Origin: Acidimicrobiaceae bacterium TMED189
GTDB lineage: Bacteria; Actinomycetota; Acidimicrobiia; Actinomarinales; Actinomarinaceae
DNA length: 16,598 nucleotides
Assembly (NCBI GenBank): GCA_002169845.1
Contig: NHIM01000024.1
Coordinates: forward strand, 5,713-22,310
Direction: 5' to 3'
The notes beneath the pieces are model-generated. The model was not told the DNA's origin. It made no database searches and saw nothing but the letters and a program-made list of their open reading frames with translations. Below, piece after piece: positions 6,794 to 15,330 of this stretch; the stretch's first letter is position 1, and each line of letters starts with the position of its first letter. The translations under genes and the position numbers were made by a program.

Positions 6794-8959
6794 ATGGTTG
6801 AAAAGGTAAAAAATACAGCTGTTGACGAGTTGATAAGCGTGTTAAAGTCTAGATACGTAGGTGATGAACTTATTAAAATAACATCTGCTTATGAAATGGC
6901 TGCCAAAGGTCACGTTGCACAGAAAAGAAAATCTGGTGAGCCATATATTGTTCACCCAATAAGTGTAGCTATTTATTTGTCAGATCTAAGTATGGATATA
7001 GATACCGTTATTGCTGCGTTACTTCACGACTTAATAGAAGATACAGAGATAACATACGAAGATATTAAAACCTCATTTGGTACTGATGTTGCCAATATTG
7101 TTGATGGTGTAACGAAATTAGATCGTATAAGATACAACACAAAAGAAGAAGCACAGGCCGATGCAATACGCAAAATGGTAGTAGCAATGTCAAAAGATAT
7201 ACGTGTACTAATTCTTAAACTTGCAGATCGATTACATAATATAGAGACACTTGAACACTTACATGACTGGAAGCAGGAAAAGATTGCTAATGAAACATTA
7301 TATGTATATGCTCCGTTAGCACATAGGTTAGGTTTACAAAATATAAAACATACATTAGAAGATACTTCTTTTGAAATACTTTTTAAAAAACAGAACATAG
7401 AAATTGAAAAATTAATAGAAAAAACTTCTCCGCACAGAAATTCTGAAATTAAGAAAATTACAGAGATACTTTCTAAACTTTTAGGAGATAATTCTATTTC
7501 AGCTGATGTTGTTGGAAGACCAAAACATAATTATTCTATTTATAAAAAAATTATTAATAGTGGACTATCTTTTCATGAAATTAACGACCTTATTGGAGTT
7601 CGAATAATCACTGATGATGTTAAGAGCTGCTATTCAATCCTTGGTCTTGTACATGCTAATTTTCAACCAGTACTTGGAAGATTCAAAGATTTTATATCTA
7701 TGCCAAAATTTAATTTGTACCAAAGTCTACATACTACAGTTTTAACTTCCGATGGAAATAAAGTAGAAATTCAAATACGAACAAGAGAAATGCACTATAG
7801 AGCTGAATTTGGTGTTGCTGCTCACTGGAAGTATAAAGAAAAACCATCTAATGATTTAAGCGAATGGACGAGCGAACTAAATAATATTTCTGCAGAGTAT
7901 CCAGACCCAAATGAATTTTTACAGCATATGAAATTAGATTTATATGAAGATGAAATATTTTGTCTGACTCCTAACGGTGACGTAATTACACTTCCATCAG
8001 GTTCAACAGCTGTTGACTTTGCATTTGCGGTACATACTGAAGTTGGCGAAAAGATGATTGGTGCCAAAGTAAATGGAAAATTATCAAACCTTAGCAACAT
8101 AATTAAAACAGGGGACACAATTGAGGTTCTTACAACTAATGATAATTCTAAAGGTCCTAGTCGTGACTGGCTAAACATTGTTAAAACTTCCAGAGCTAGA
8201 TCAAAAATTAAACAGTGGTACCAAAAACAAATGAAAGACGAAGATATTCAAAAAGGTAAACAACTTTTAAATATATGGCTAGATGAAAATACTGACATAT
8301 TGAACTTTTCATCAAAAGAAAATATATTGAAAAACCTTTTGAAAGAAACTTCATTGCCCAATTATGAGATGTTTTATCAAAAGTTAGGAATGGGGAATTT
8401 AAAAATTGAAAATATTGCTAATAAAATTAGAAAGTATGTGTTTCCTGAAGAGATTACAGCAGATGAAGATATTTTTACACCTGAAGAAAAGATTAACGAA
8501 AGCAGTGAATTAATAATTGTTGAAGGGTACGATGATATTCAAGTAAGAATTGCAAAGTGTTGCGTTCCTGTACCTGGTGATGACATTTTAGGTTTTGTTA
8601 CAATTTCTAACGGAATTTCTGTTCACAGATCTGATTGTATGAATATACAAATTGATAGTACTAAGGGTGAAAGAATAATAGACGTTACCTGGGGTTTTAA
8701 TATACATAGTGGTGACATAATATGGCTTGAGATAGAAGCAATTGATAGACCGTATCTTTTACGTGATGCAACAATTGCAATATCTGATAATGGCGGGAAT
8801 ATATTAGTTGCTAAATCGATAACTAATAGCAAACGAATAGTTAGTTTAGTGTTTCAAATCGAGATAAGTGATAGCAATCAATTAGATGAAATAATTAAGG
8901 ATTCAAAAAATATAGAAAATGTTTTCGAGGCTGAGAGAATATTTCCAGGAACAAAATGA
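6794..8959 (+). CDS. rel: Rel, bifunctional (p)ppGpp synthetase/hydrolase
   Basis: A 721-residue RelA/SpoT homologue that makes (p)ppGpp during starvation and also degrades it. Domains in order: an HD hydrolase with His54, the HDLIED motif at 78-83 and Asn149 (RLHN), all intact; a synthetase with GRPKHNYSIYKK at 241-252, RFKD at 296-299, FNLYQSLHT at 306-314 and Glu325 in EIQIRT; a TGS domain at about 387-447; a zinc-finger-like region with Cys589, Cys590, His611 and Cys615; and a C-terminal ACT domain from about 643. RFKD rather than EFDD is the form found in bifunctional enzymes. Length is normal to slightly short. No Shine-Dalgarno site is visible before the ATG at 6794, and a 21-base gap precedes it. 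It overlaps the next gene by 4 bases. The neighbouring synthetase genes are probably coincidental backbone order. Confidence 0.96.
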   Translation: MVEKVKNTAVDELISVLKSRYVGDELIKITSAYEMAAKGHVAQKRKSGEPYIVHPISVAIYLSDLSMDIDTVIAALLHDLIEDTEITYEDIKTSFGTDVANIVDGVTKLDRIRYNTKEEAQADAIRKMVVAMSKDIRVLILKLADRLHNIETLEHLHDWKQEKIANETLYVYAPLAHRLGLQNIKHTLEDTSFEILFKKQNIEIEKLIEKTSPHRNSEIKKITEILSKLLGDNSISADVVGRPKHNYSIYKKIINSGLSFHEINDLIGVRIITDDVKSCYSILGLVHANFQPVLGRFKDFISMPKFNLYQSLHTTVLTSDGNKVEIQIRTREMHYRAEFGVAAHWKYKEKPSNDLSEWTSELNNISAEYPDPNEFLQHMKLDLYEDEIFCLTPNGDVITLPSGSTAVDFAFAVHTEVGEKMIGAKVNGKLSNLSNIIKTGDTIEVLTTNDNSKGPSRDWLNIVKTSRARSKIKQWYQKQMKDEDIQKGKQLLNIWLDENTDILNFSSKENILKNLLKETSLPNYEMFYQKLGMGNLKIENIANKIRKYVFPEEITADEDIFTPEEKINESSELIIVEGYDDIQVRIAKCCVPVPGDDILGFVTISNGISVHRSDCMNIQIDSTKGERIIDVTWGFNIHSGDIIWLEIEAIDRPYLLRDATIAISDNGGNILVAKSITNSKRIVSLVFQIEISDSNQLDEIIKDSKNIENVFEAERIFPGTK

Positions 8960-9582
8960 TATCAGAAATTTATAAATTTACTAGCTTTACAACATCCAAT
9001 TGTTATATATTGAGACCGTTTGATGATGAAATTTGTATTTTTGTAGATTTACCACCAGATTTAACTGAACCCTTAATATATGTAAAAGAAAATAATTTAT
9101 CCATCGCTGGAGCATTAGTTACACATGGTCACTTTGATCATGCGTTAGGTATGGAAAGTTTTCAATCGAGTATATATATGAACTTAGAGGATGAATTCTT
9201 AGCCAGAAATCCTCAAGAACAGATATCTATGTTCACTAATAACGCTTTTAATGCTGAAAAATTTAATGGTGAGATTACTGACATAAAAGATCTCCCATAC
9301 GAGTTTATTAAAACACACTATAATCCTGGTCATACCGCAGGTAGTGTGTCATATGAATTTCCTGAGTTGGGTACAATTTTTACAGGTGATTTTGTTTTTA
9401 AAGATAGTATTGGTAGGACTGATTTAAAGACAGGTAATCATAATGACATGATAAGCTCAATAAAGAATGTTTTCTCAAAGTTTAATCCTGATTATGAAGT
9501 ACTACCAGGACACGGACCTTCTGAAAAAGTTAGTAATATTAGAAAAGAAAATGTATTGATAAAGGAGCATTTACATGATTGA
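8956..9582 (+). CDS. metallo-beta-lactamase-fold hydrolase (glyoxalase II-like, YcbL type)
   Basis: A 208-residue cytosolic protein with a complete two-metal MBL site: His57, His59, Asp61 and His62 in THGHFDH, His126 in NPGHTAGS, Asp145 in FTGDFVF, and His186 in LPGHG. The segment FKDSIGRTDL after the metal aspartate is typical of the small YcbL-like group related to glyoxalase II, which lacks the C-terminal substrate domain of true glyoxalase II. Members hydrolyse thioesters in vitro, but the physiological substrate is usually unknown. Actinobacteria made of low-molecular-weight thiols other than glutathione carry such a gene between rel and hisS (Rv2581c in M. tuberculosis, by my recollection), so it belongs to the inherited backbone. 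AGGA at 8947-8950 lies 5 bases before the ATG. Overlaps: 4 bases with rel and 8 with hisS. Confidence 0.87.
   Translation: MISEIYKFTSFTTSNCYILRPFDDEICIFVDLPPDLTEPLIYVKENNLSIAGALVTHGHFDHALGMESFQSSIYMNLEDEFLARNPQEQISMFTNNAFNAEKFNGEITDIKDLPYEFIKTHYNPGHTAGSVSYEFPELGTIFTGDFVFKDSIGRTDLKTGNHNDMISSIKNVFSKFNPDYEVLPGHGPSEKVSNIRKENVLIKEHLHD
9561..9567 (+). promoter_or_regulatory. strong Shine-Dalgarno site for hisS
   Basis: AAAGGAG with 7 bases to the ATG at 9575, the best ribosome-binding site in the window. It fixes the hisS start inside the end of the preceding gene. Confidence 0.75.
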
Positions 9583-10747
9583 ACAGGTAAAAGGCACTCA
9601 AAATCTTTATTTAAATGATTCTGATAAATATCTATTTATTAGAAATTCTTTTTTTCAAGTCTTTAATGAGTCAGGTTACTCATATCTGCAAACTCCACAT
9701 ATTGAATACAGTGAATTGTTTGAAAAATCAATAGGTGAAAATTCTGAAATTGTTTCTAAACAGATGTACCAATTTAATGATAAAGGTGGTAGATCTTTAG
9801 TCTTAAGACCAGAAGGCACTTCAAGTATTGTTAGGTACCATTCTCAATATCAAAAAGATCTTACAAATAAATATTCTTATTTTGGTCAAATGTTTAGGTA
9901 CGAAAATCCTCAGAAAAATAGATACAGAGAGTTTACACAGGGTGGAATAGAAATTGTTGGGAATCTAGACACATTTTCCGATTTTCAGATTATTAATGAT
10001 TCAATTAATTTTTTAACCAAATTAGGACTTAATTTTACTTTAGAAATTAACACTATTGGTTCAATTGAGGATCGAAATAAATATAGCGAAGAGCTCTATC
10101 TTTACTTAAAGAAAAATGAACATGAACTTTCTGAAGAGAGTAAAGAAAAGCTTGAAGTTAATACACTAAGGATACTTGATTCGAATAACCCTAAAGATAT
10201 AACGGTAATAAATAACGCACCAGAAATATCAACCTACATAAATAAAGATTCCTTAAGTAAATATGATTTATTAAAGTCAACAATGAATGAGAATGGTCTT
10301 CAATATAAAGAAAATACAAAGCTTGTTAGAGGACTTGATTATTACAATGATTTAACATTCGAATTTATTGACCAAGAAGGTCTGGTACTTGGCGGTGGTG
10401 GTAGGTATGATAAATTAGCTGAAATATTAAATATAGGCAAATTTAATGGTGTCGGTGTTGCTTTTGGCATTGAAAGAATTATGAATAATATTAATATTTC
10501 AAAGCATACTCCTAAAACTTATGTCATCGGAGCTAACTTAATGAAAGTTACAAAATATTGTAAACTATTAGACAATAATGAAATACCTTACTTTAAACCA
10601 CCTCGTTTATCAAAAGTAAACACACAATTTAGGAATGCTAAAAGTCTTAATGTAAAATATATTATTAATACTGACGAAGATACAATTAAAGATTTGGAGC
10701 TCAACACTACAGTTGATTTCAATATAGGAGTGTTAATTGATAATTAA
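9575..10747 (+). CDS. hisS: histidyl-tRNA synthetase
   Basis: A 390-residue class II synthetase that charges tRNA-His. The catalytic core is complete: LVLRPEGT at 75-82, motif 2 FRYENPQKNRYREF at 107-120, the histidine-binding blocks LVRGLDYY at 250-257 and GGGGRYD at 273-279, and motif 3 GVGVAFGIER at 292-301. The C-terminal anticodon-binding domain is present but compact (about 314-390); it keeps a SKVNTQFRNAKSL helix and a YIINTDED strand. The total is some 30 residues shorter than the usual 420, mostly lost from that end and the insertion domain. The start at 9575 is supported by a strong ribosome-binding site and an N-terminus (VKGTQNL) like the family's PRGTQDI type. It overlaps the MBL gene by 8 bases and aspS by 11. 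Confidence 0.95.
   Translation: MIEQVKGTQNLYLNDSDKYLFIRNSFFQVFNESGYSYLQTPHIEYSELFEKSIGENSEIVSKQMYQFNDKGGRSLVLRPEGTSSIVRYHSQYQKDLTNKYSYFGQMFRYENPQKNRYREFTQGGIEIVGNLDTFSDFQIINDSINFLTKLGLNFTLEINTIGSIEDRNKYSEELYLYLKKNEHELSEESKEKLEVNTLRILDSNNPKDITVINNAPEISTYINKDSLSKYDLLKSTMNENGLQYKENTKLVRGLDYYNDLTFEFIDQEGLVLGGGGRYDKLAEILNIGKFNGVGVAFGIERIMNNINISKHTPKTYVIGANLMKVTKYCKLLDNNEIPYFKPPRLSKVNTQFRNAKSLNVKYIINTDEDTIKDLELNTTVDFNIGVLIDN
10725..10730 (+). promoter_or_regulatory. Shine-Dalgarno site for aspS
   Basis: TAGGAG near the end of hisS, 6 bases before the TTG at 10737. An in-frame TAA at 10734-10736 rules out any start further upstream, so this site and the TTG together decide the aspS start. Confidence 0.65.
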
Positions 10748-12437
10748 AGAACTTAATGGTTTAAAGGATGGATCAAACGTTCAAAATCTTTTTGGCTGGG
10801 TTGATAATGTTAGAGATCATGGTGGACTAACTTTCATTGACTTAAGGGATTTCGACTCCACTATCCAACTGGTTTTTGATAAAGAATCAAGTATTAATGT
10901 TGGAGTTAAAAATGAGTATTATATAAAGGTTTCTGGCGTTTTTAGTAAACGAGATGAGGGATTAGTAAATAATAAAACTGCTTATGGTCAATATGAAATT
11001 TTAATCAATTCACTTGATATTGTGAACGAAAGTAAAACTCTTCCTTTTCAAATTGAAGACAATATTGATACAGATGAAAGTATAAGGCTTAAATATAGAT
11101 ATCTAGATTTAAGAAGAAATGAAATGAAAAATAATATTGTTGCAAGATCTAAAACGTTTAAAAGCATCAGAAACATTATGAATAAATTGGAAATTTTAGA
11201 AATTGACACACCAACCCTTATAAAATCAACACCTGAAGGTGCTAAAGATTTTTTAGTACCATCAAGAAAATCTCCAGGTTCTTTTTATGCTCTGCCACAA
11301 TCTCCGCAAATGTATAAACAATTATTCATGATGTCTGGCTTTCCAAACTATTACCAAATAGCAAAATGTTATAGAGATGAGGATTCTAGAAAAGACAGAC
11401 AACCAGAGTTCACCCAATTAGATATTGAATTTTCAAATGCAAATCCTGAATTAGTAAAACATAACATTGAAATTATTGTTAAACATATATTTAAAGAAGC
11501 ATTTGATATAAAGATAACTACTCCCTTTAATTCAATCACATATGAAGATTCGATGTCACTATATGGGACTGACAAACCTGATCTTAGAATTAAAGAGACA
11601 CTCAGTGATATTACAGATATATTTTTGAATACAGATATTAAGTTTATTAAAGATACTATTAATAATTCAGGGAAGGTTCTTTCCCTTCATACAAAAAATA
11701 CACTTAGTAGAAAAAATATTGACCTACTAGACGAATCTATAAAACTTCTAGGCTCTAATGGATTAGGTTGGTTCAAAATTGATAATAATGAAATATCAGG
11801 TCCATTAGCTAAGTTCCTAAATGATAAAGAGAAGTCAGAATTAGGTCTTTTTGGAGACGGCTTAATAGTATTTCAGGCTGGTAATTTATTAGAAATCGCA
11901 AAATATATGGACCATCTAAGACGTGAAATCTTTATCAATAATTCTGATGAGGTAATTAATTTTACCTGGGTCGAAGATTTTCCATATTTTGAAATAGAAA
12001 ATGGAATTTTACAACCATCACACCATCCTTTCACAGCACCGAAAAGTCCGGATGATTTTGAAAAAAATCCAAAGAATTCAAAGGCTCTTCATTATGACTT
12101 AGTATTAAATGGAGTTGAATTAGGATCTGGATCGCAAAGAATTAATAATCCTAGATTACAAAAGCTTGTTCTTGAAAAATGGGGTTTAACAGAAATTGAT
12201 ATTGACCAAAGATTTGGATGGTTTATAGAAGCATTATCATATGGAACACCTCAACATGCTGGGTTTGCTATTGGGATAGATAGACTTGTTGCTGAAATTC
12301 TTAAACAACCATCTATTAGAGATGTTATACCTTTCCCTAAAACACAATCAGGTATGGATCCTTTAACAGACGCACCTTCTGAGATTAATGAGGATGATTT
12401 AATTGAATATAATTTAAGGTATGTAGACAATGAATAG
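10737..12437 (+). CDS. aspS: aspartyl-tRNA synthetase (bacterial type, possibly non-discriminating)
   Basis: A 566-residue class IIb synthetase, a little shorter than the usual 580-600. It has an N-terminal OB-fold anticodon domain (1 to about 100, with WVDNVRDHGG and FIDLRD), then the catalytic core: RYLDLRR at 121-127, PEGAKDFLVPSR at 166-177, ALPQSPQMYKQL at 185-196, motif 2 with YRDEDSRKDRQPEFTQLD at 212-229, the bacterial GAD insertion between motifs 2 and 3, HHPFTAP, and motif 3 GFAIGIDRL at 509-517 with Arg516. The start is TTG at 10737. His28 in the VRDHGG loop is the residue seen in relaxed-specificity enzymes, so this enzyme may also charge tRNA-Asn with Asp, to be amidated by GatCAB. 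That is inference from one position. It overlaps hisS by 11 bases and alaS by 8. Confidence 0.95.
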   Translation: MIIKELNGLKDGSNVQNLFGWVDNVRDHGGLTFIDLRDFDSTIQLVFDKESSINVGVKNEYYIKVSGVFSKRDEGLVNNKTAYGQYEILINSLDIVNESKTLPFQIEDNIDTDESIRLKYRYLDLRRNEMKNNIVARSKTFKSIRNIMNKLEILEIDTPTLIKSTPEGAKDFLVPSRKSPGSFYALPQSPQMYKQLFMMSGFPNYYQIAKCYRDEDSRKDRQPEFTQLDIEFSNANPELVKHNIEIIVKHIFKEAFDIKITTPFNSITYEDSMSLYGTDKPDLRIKETLSDITDIFLNTDIKFIKDTINNSGKVLSLHTKNTLSRKNIDLLDESIKLLGSNGLGWFKIDNNEISGPLAKFLNDKEKSELGLFGDGLIVFQAGNLLEIAKYMDHLRREIFINNSDEVINFTWVEDFPYFEIENGILQPSHHPFTAPKSPDDFEKNPKNSKALHYDLVLNGVELGSGSQRINNPRLQKLVLEKWGLTEIDIDQRFGWFIEALSYGTPQHAGFAIGIDRLVAEILKQPSIRDVIPFPKTQSGMDPLTDAPSEINEDDLIEYNLRYVDNE

Positions 12438-14952
12438 CGATGATATAAGATCAAAATTTCTTAACTATTTTGAAAGTATAGATCATAAAATATTACCTTC
12501 TGCTTCTTTGATCCCTTTTGATGACACGCTGCTTTTCACCGCTGCTGGAATGGTCCCACTCAAAGATTTTTTTTCTGGTCATAAAGAACCTTCTAATCCA
12601 AATATGGTTTCCTCACAAAAATGTATCCGGACAGTTGATATTGATATTATTGGTGATACAGATAGACATCTCACATTCTTCGAAATGTTAGGAAACTTCA
12701 GCGTTGGTAAATATTTTAAAAAAGAAGCGATAACTCACTCATATAACTATATAACAAAAGAACTGAAAATATCACCAGAAAAATTATGGTTTACCGTTTA
12801 TAAAGATGATGAAGAGTCATACGAAATATGGAAAGATATCATAGGTATTCCTGAGGATCGGATTCAAAGAGGAGATGAAGATAATTTTTGGCATATGAAC
12901 ATACCCGGTCCCTGTGGACCTTGTAGTGAGATTTTCATAGATAGAGGTGAGAAGTATGGTGAGGAAGGTGGCCCGATTGGCGGAGGTGAAGATAGATATG
13001 TAGAAATCTGGAATTTGGTATTCATGGAGTCTATTCAAGAAAAACCTTTCGAAGTAATCGGTGAATTACCTTCCAAAAATATTGATACTGGGATGGGCCT
13101 TGAAAGATTAGCAATGATTTTACAAGATAAAGATTCACCATTTGAAATTGATACCTTTTCTAATATGTACATAGCTTTGAAAAAAGTTATAGTAAATAAC
13201 AATAAAAAATTAGAGAGAATTGTTCTAGATCATGTTAAAGCATCAACATTTATGATATCGGATGGGGTAGTTCCAACAAATGAAGGAAGAGGATACATCT
13301 TAAGAAGACTATTAAGAAGGGCTATAAGAGCAATTAATATTCTTTCCGATGACCTCATGTCGTTAGATTTCTTAGTAAGAATTGTTGTTGAAAATTATCA
13401 AAATAGTTATCCAGATTTAGTTAAGAATAAAGATAAAATTACAAAACTTATAAAATCTGAAGAGAAATTATTTCATAAAACATTATTAAAAGGAACAGCA
13501 GAGATAAACTCTAAGCTTAGTTCTGGTGAGAAATTTCTAACTAAAGATGCATTTCACTTATTTGAGACTTTTGGGTTTCCAATAGAATTGACAGAAGAAA
13601 TTGTAAGTGAACATGGATACACTGTTAATAAAGATGAATTTAACAAACTCTTCGAAGAACATAAAATTAAATCTTCTAAAAATAAAAATACAACAATGGA
13701 GATAGCAATAGACACTGATCAAAATAATTTTGTTGGTTATGATTCATTGACAAATGAATCTGAAATTTATGATATTCAAAATATCAATGATAAAGACATA
13801 GTTCTCTTTACTAAGGATACTCCTTTTTATTTCGAGGCAGGAGGTCAGGTCTCAGATGAAGGTTCTATAGTTATTGACGACTCTGTAATACCTATTAAGA
13901 AATTAATACAAACTAATTCCGGTGCTGTTGGAGTTGTTATAGAATCTACACAAATAAACGTTGGTGATAAAATTTCACAAATGGTTAATCCTGACTTCAG
14001 GAATGCCGTTTCTAAAAGTCATACTGCTGCACATATAGTTCATGCATCGCTTAGAAATATTTTAGGTTCTCATGTTGCTCAAGCTGGCTCTCATGTGGCT
14101 CCAGGGAAGTTTCGTTTTGACTTTAGTCATACAAGCAAGGTATCTCAAGATGAACTAAATGTAATTTTTAAAGATAGTAACAAAAATGTTTTTAGTGACC
14201 TAGATATAAACACTAATGTAATGAACATTGAAAAAGCCAAAGATGAAGGAGCCCTAGCTTTCTTTGGTGACAAATATGAAGACGATGTAAGAGTAGTAAG
14301 TATTGGAAACTTTTCAAAAGAATTATGTGGTGGTACGCATGTTTCAAACTCTCATGACGTAGGTCTTATCGTACTTACTAGTGAATCATCAATTGGTTCT
14401 AACTTAAGAAGAGTTGAGATGTTATCAGGTGCAGAAGCATATAACTTTTTGACAGAAGCATACAGCTCATATGCGAATGTCAGTAATCTTTTAAAAACTA
14501 CGGTTGAAGAAGTCCCCAAAAAACTTAAAAGCTTTCTAGAAGATTACGAAGAGTTAAATAATAAAATTTCAAAATTTAAACAAGAAGAGTTATCTGCTTT
14601 GACTAAATCAATATCTTCATCAGCAGAAAATAGAAAAGGAAAAAGAATATATGTAGGTAAGGTATCACTTGAATCCAATAACGATGTTAAAGATCTTGCA
14701 TTGAAATGTATTGCAACACAAAAGGTCGATGTAATTGTTTTAGTATCGAATATAGGATCAAAAACATGTATTGTTGGTGCAACTGCTAAGAATATAGACA
14801 TGGACATTTCAAAAATTGTAAGCGAAACATCAAATTTATATGGTGGAGGTGCTTCTAAAGATCCTTTCCTTTCTATTGGCGGTGGGCCGGGTACGTATAG
14901 CGAAGACAAAACAATTAAATTTATCGAAAATGCCCTTTTAGAATTAATTTAA
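12430..14952 (+). CDS. alaS: alanyl-tRNA synthetase
   Basis: An 840-residue enzyme with the full bacterial domain order, compact against the usual 870-900. The class II catalytic domain shows LLFTAAGMVPLKDFF at 34-48, CIRTVDID at 65-72, DTDRHLTFFEMLGNFS at 76-91, PGPCGPCSEI at 159-168 and DTGMGLERL at 219-227. The tRNA-recognition region includes EGRGYILRRLLRRAIR at 285-300. The editing domain retains all four metal ligands: His531 and His535 (HTAAH) and Cys633 and His637 (CGGTH). The C-Ala domain ends with a glycine-rich block (YGGGASKDPFLSIGGG) that differs from the usual GGGGGGRPxxAQGGG form. The Thr to Ala change in HTATH is conservative. An AAGGT at 12416-12420 precedes the start. It overlaps aspS by 8 bases and abuts ruvX exactly. 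Confidence 0.96.
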   Translation: MNSDDIRSKFLNYFESIDHKILPSASLIPFDDTLLFTAAGMVPLKDFFSGHKEPSNPNMVSSQKCIRTVDIDIIGDTDRHLTFFEMLGNFSVGKYFKKEAITHSYNYITKELKISPEKLWFTVYKDDEESYEIWKDIIGIPEDRIQRGDEDNFWHMNIPGPCGPCSEIFIDRGEKYGEEGGPIGGGEDRYVEIWNLVFMESIQEKPFEVIGELPSKNIDTGMGLERLAMILQDKDSPFEIDTFSNMYIALKKVIVNNNKKLERIVLDHVKASTFMISDGVVPTNEGRGYILRRLLRRAIRAINILSDDLMSLDFLVRIVVENYQNSYPDLVKNKDKITKLIKSEEKLFHKTLLKGTAEINSKLSSGEKFLTKDAFHLFETFGFPIELTEEIVSEHGYTVNKDEFNKLFEEHKIKSSKNKNTTMEIAIDTDQNNFVGYDSLTNESEIYDIQNINDKDIVLFTKDTPFYFEAGGQVSDEGSIVIDDSVIPIKKLIQTNSGAVGVVIESTQINVGDKISQMVNPDFRNAVSKSHTAAHIVHASLRNILGSHVAQAGSHVAPGKFRFDFSHTSKVSQDELNVIFKDSNKNVFSDLDINTNVMNIEKAKDEGALAFFGDKYEDDVRVVSIGNFSKELCGGTHVSNSHDVGLIVLTSESSIGSNLRRVEMLSGAEAYNFLTEAYSSYANVSNLLKTTVEEVPKKLKSFLEDYEELNNKISKFKQEELSALTKSISSSAENRKGKRIYVGKVSLESNNDVKDLALKCIATQKVDVIVLVSNIGSKTCIVGATAKNIDMDISKIVSETSNLYGGGASKDPFLSIGGGPGTYSEDKTIKFIENALLELI

Positions 14953-15330
14953 ATGAATGTGCTTGGAATAGACTTTGGTGAAAGATATATTGGCTGTGCA
15001 ATTTCAACAACAAAAACAAAATTACCTTTTGCATTAAAAGTTATAGATACAAAATTATCTAATATTGTTGAAAGCTTAACTTCAATTATCGATAGTTATG
15101 AAGTAACTAAAATTGTTATAGGTTATCCTATAGGTTTAAATAATAATGAAACAAGAATGAGCAATCTAGTTGATATTTTTATAAATGAAATCCTAACTCC
15201 AAATTTTGGTTTAGACGTTATTAAGGTTGATGAAAGAATGACCTCAACTCTTATAACAAAATCGAAGAAAGATCGTATTGATGATATATCCGCAATACAA
15301 ATATTAGAAACGTATCTTAACAATGTATAA
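14953..15330 (+). CDS. ruvX: RuvX/YqgF family RNase H-fold protein
   Basis: A 125-residue protein, short for a family usually of 135-170. The RNase H-fold active site can be read: Asp7 in LGIDFGERYIG, the IGYPIGL strand at 57-62, VDERMTSTL at 92-100 with Asp93 and Glu94, and Asp110/Asp111 before the SAIQILETYL helix. The family was first named as a putative Holliday junction resolvase from its RuvC-like fold; work in E. coli links YqgF to maturation of the 5' end of 16S rRNA, so an RNA role is more likely. The ATG lies directly after the alaS stop, in the same frame, with no Shine-Dalgarno motif. Its 3' end overlaps mltG by 8 bases. alaS-ruvX-mltG is conserved in actinobacteria. Confidence 0.9.
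   Translation: MNVLGIDFGERYIGCAISTTKTKLPFALKVIDTKLSNIVESLTSIIDSYEVTKIVIGYPIGLNNNETRMSNLVDIFINEILTPNFGLDVIKVDERMTSTLITKSKKDRIDDISAIQILETYLNNV

Noticed and set aside
7024-7398. Minus-strand frames opposite rel (also 7822-8178 and 8623-8832)
   Set aside because: All are opposite conserved Rel domains, with no ribosome-binding site and no recognisable product.
14544-14909. Minus-strand frames opposite alaS and aspS (also 12817-13038, 11369-11575, 12251-12454) and opposite ruvX (15123-15323)
   Set aside because: They sit opposite synthetase or RuvX motifs and show no independent coding signature.
14953-15330. RuvX as a true Holliday junction resolvase that would compensate for missing RuvC
   Set aside because: The name comes from the RuvC-like fold; the best evidence for the family is pre-16S rRNA processing, and its conserved place after alaS is ordinary.
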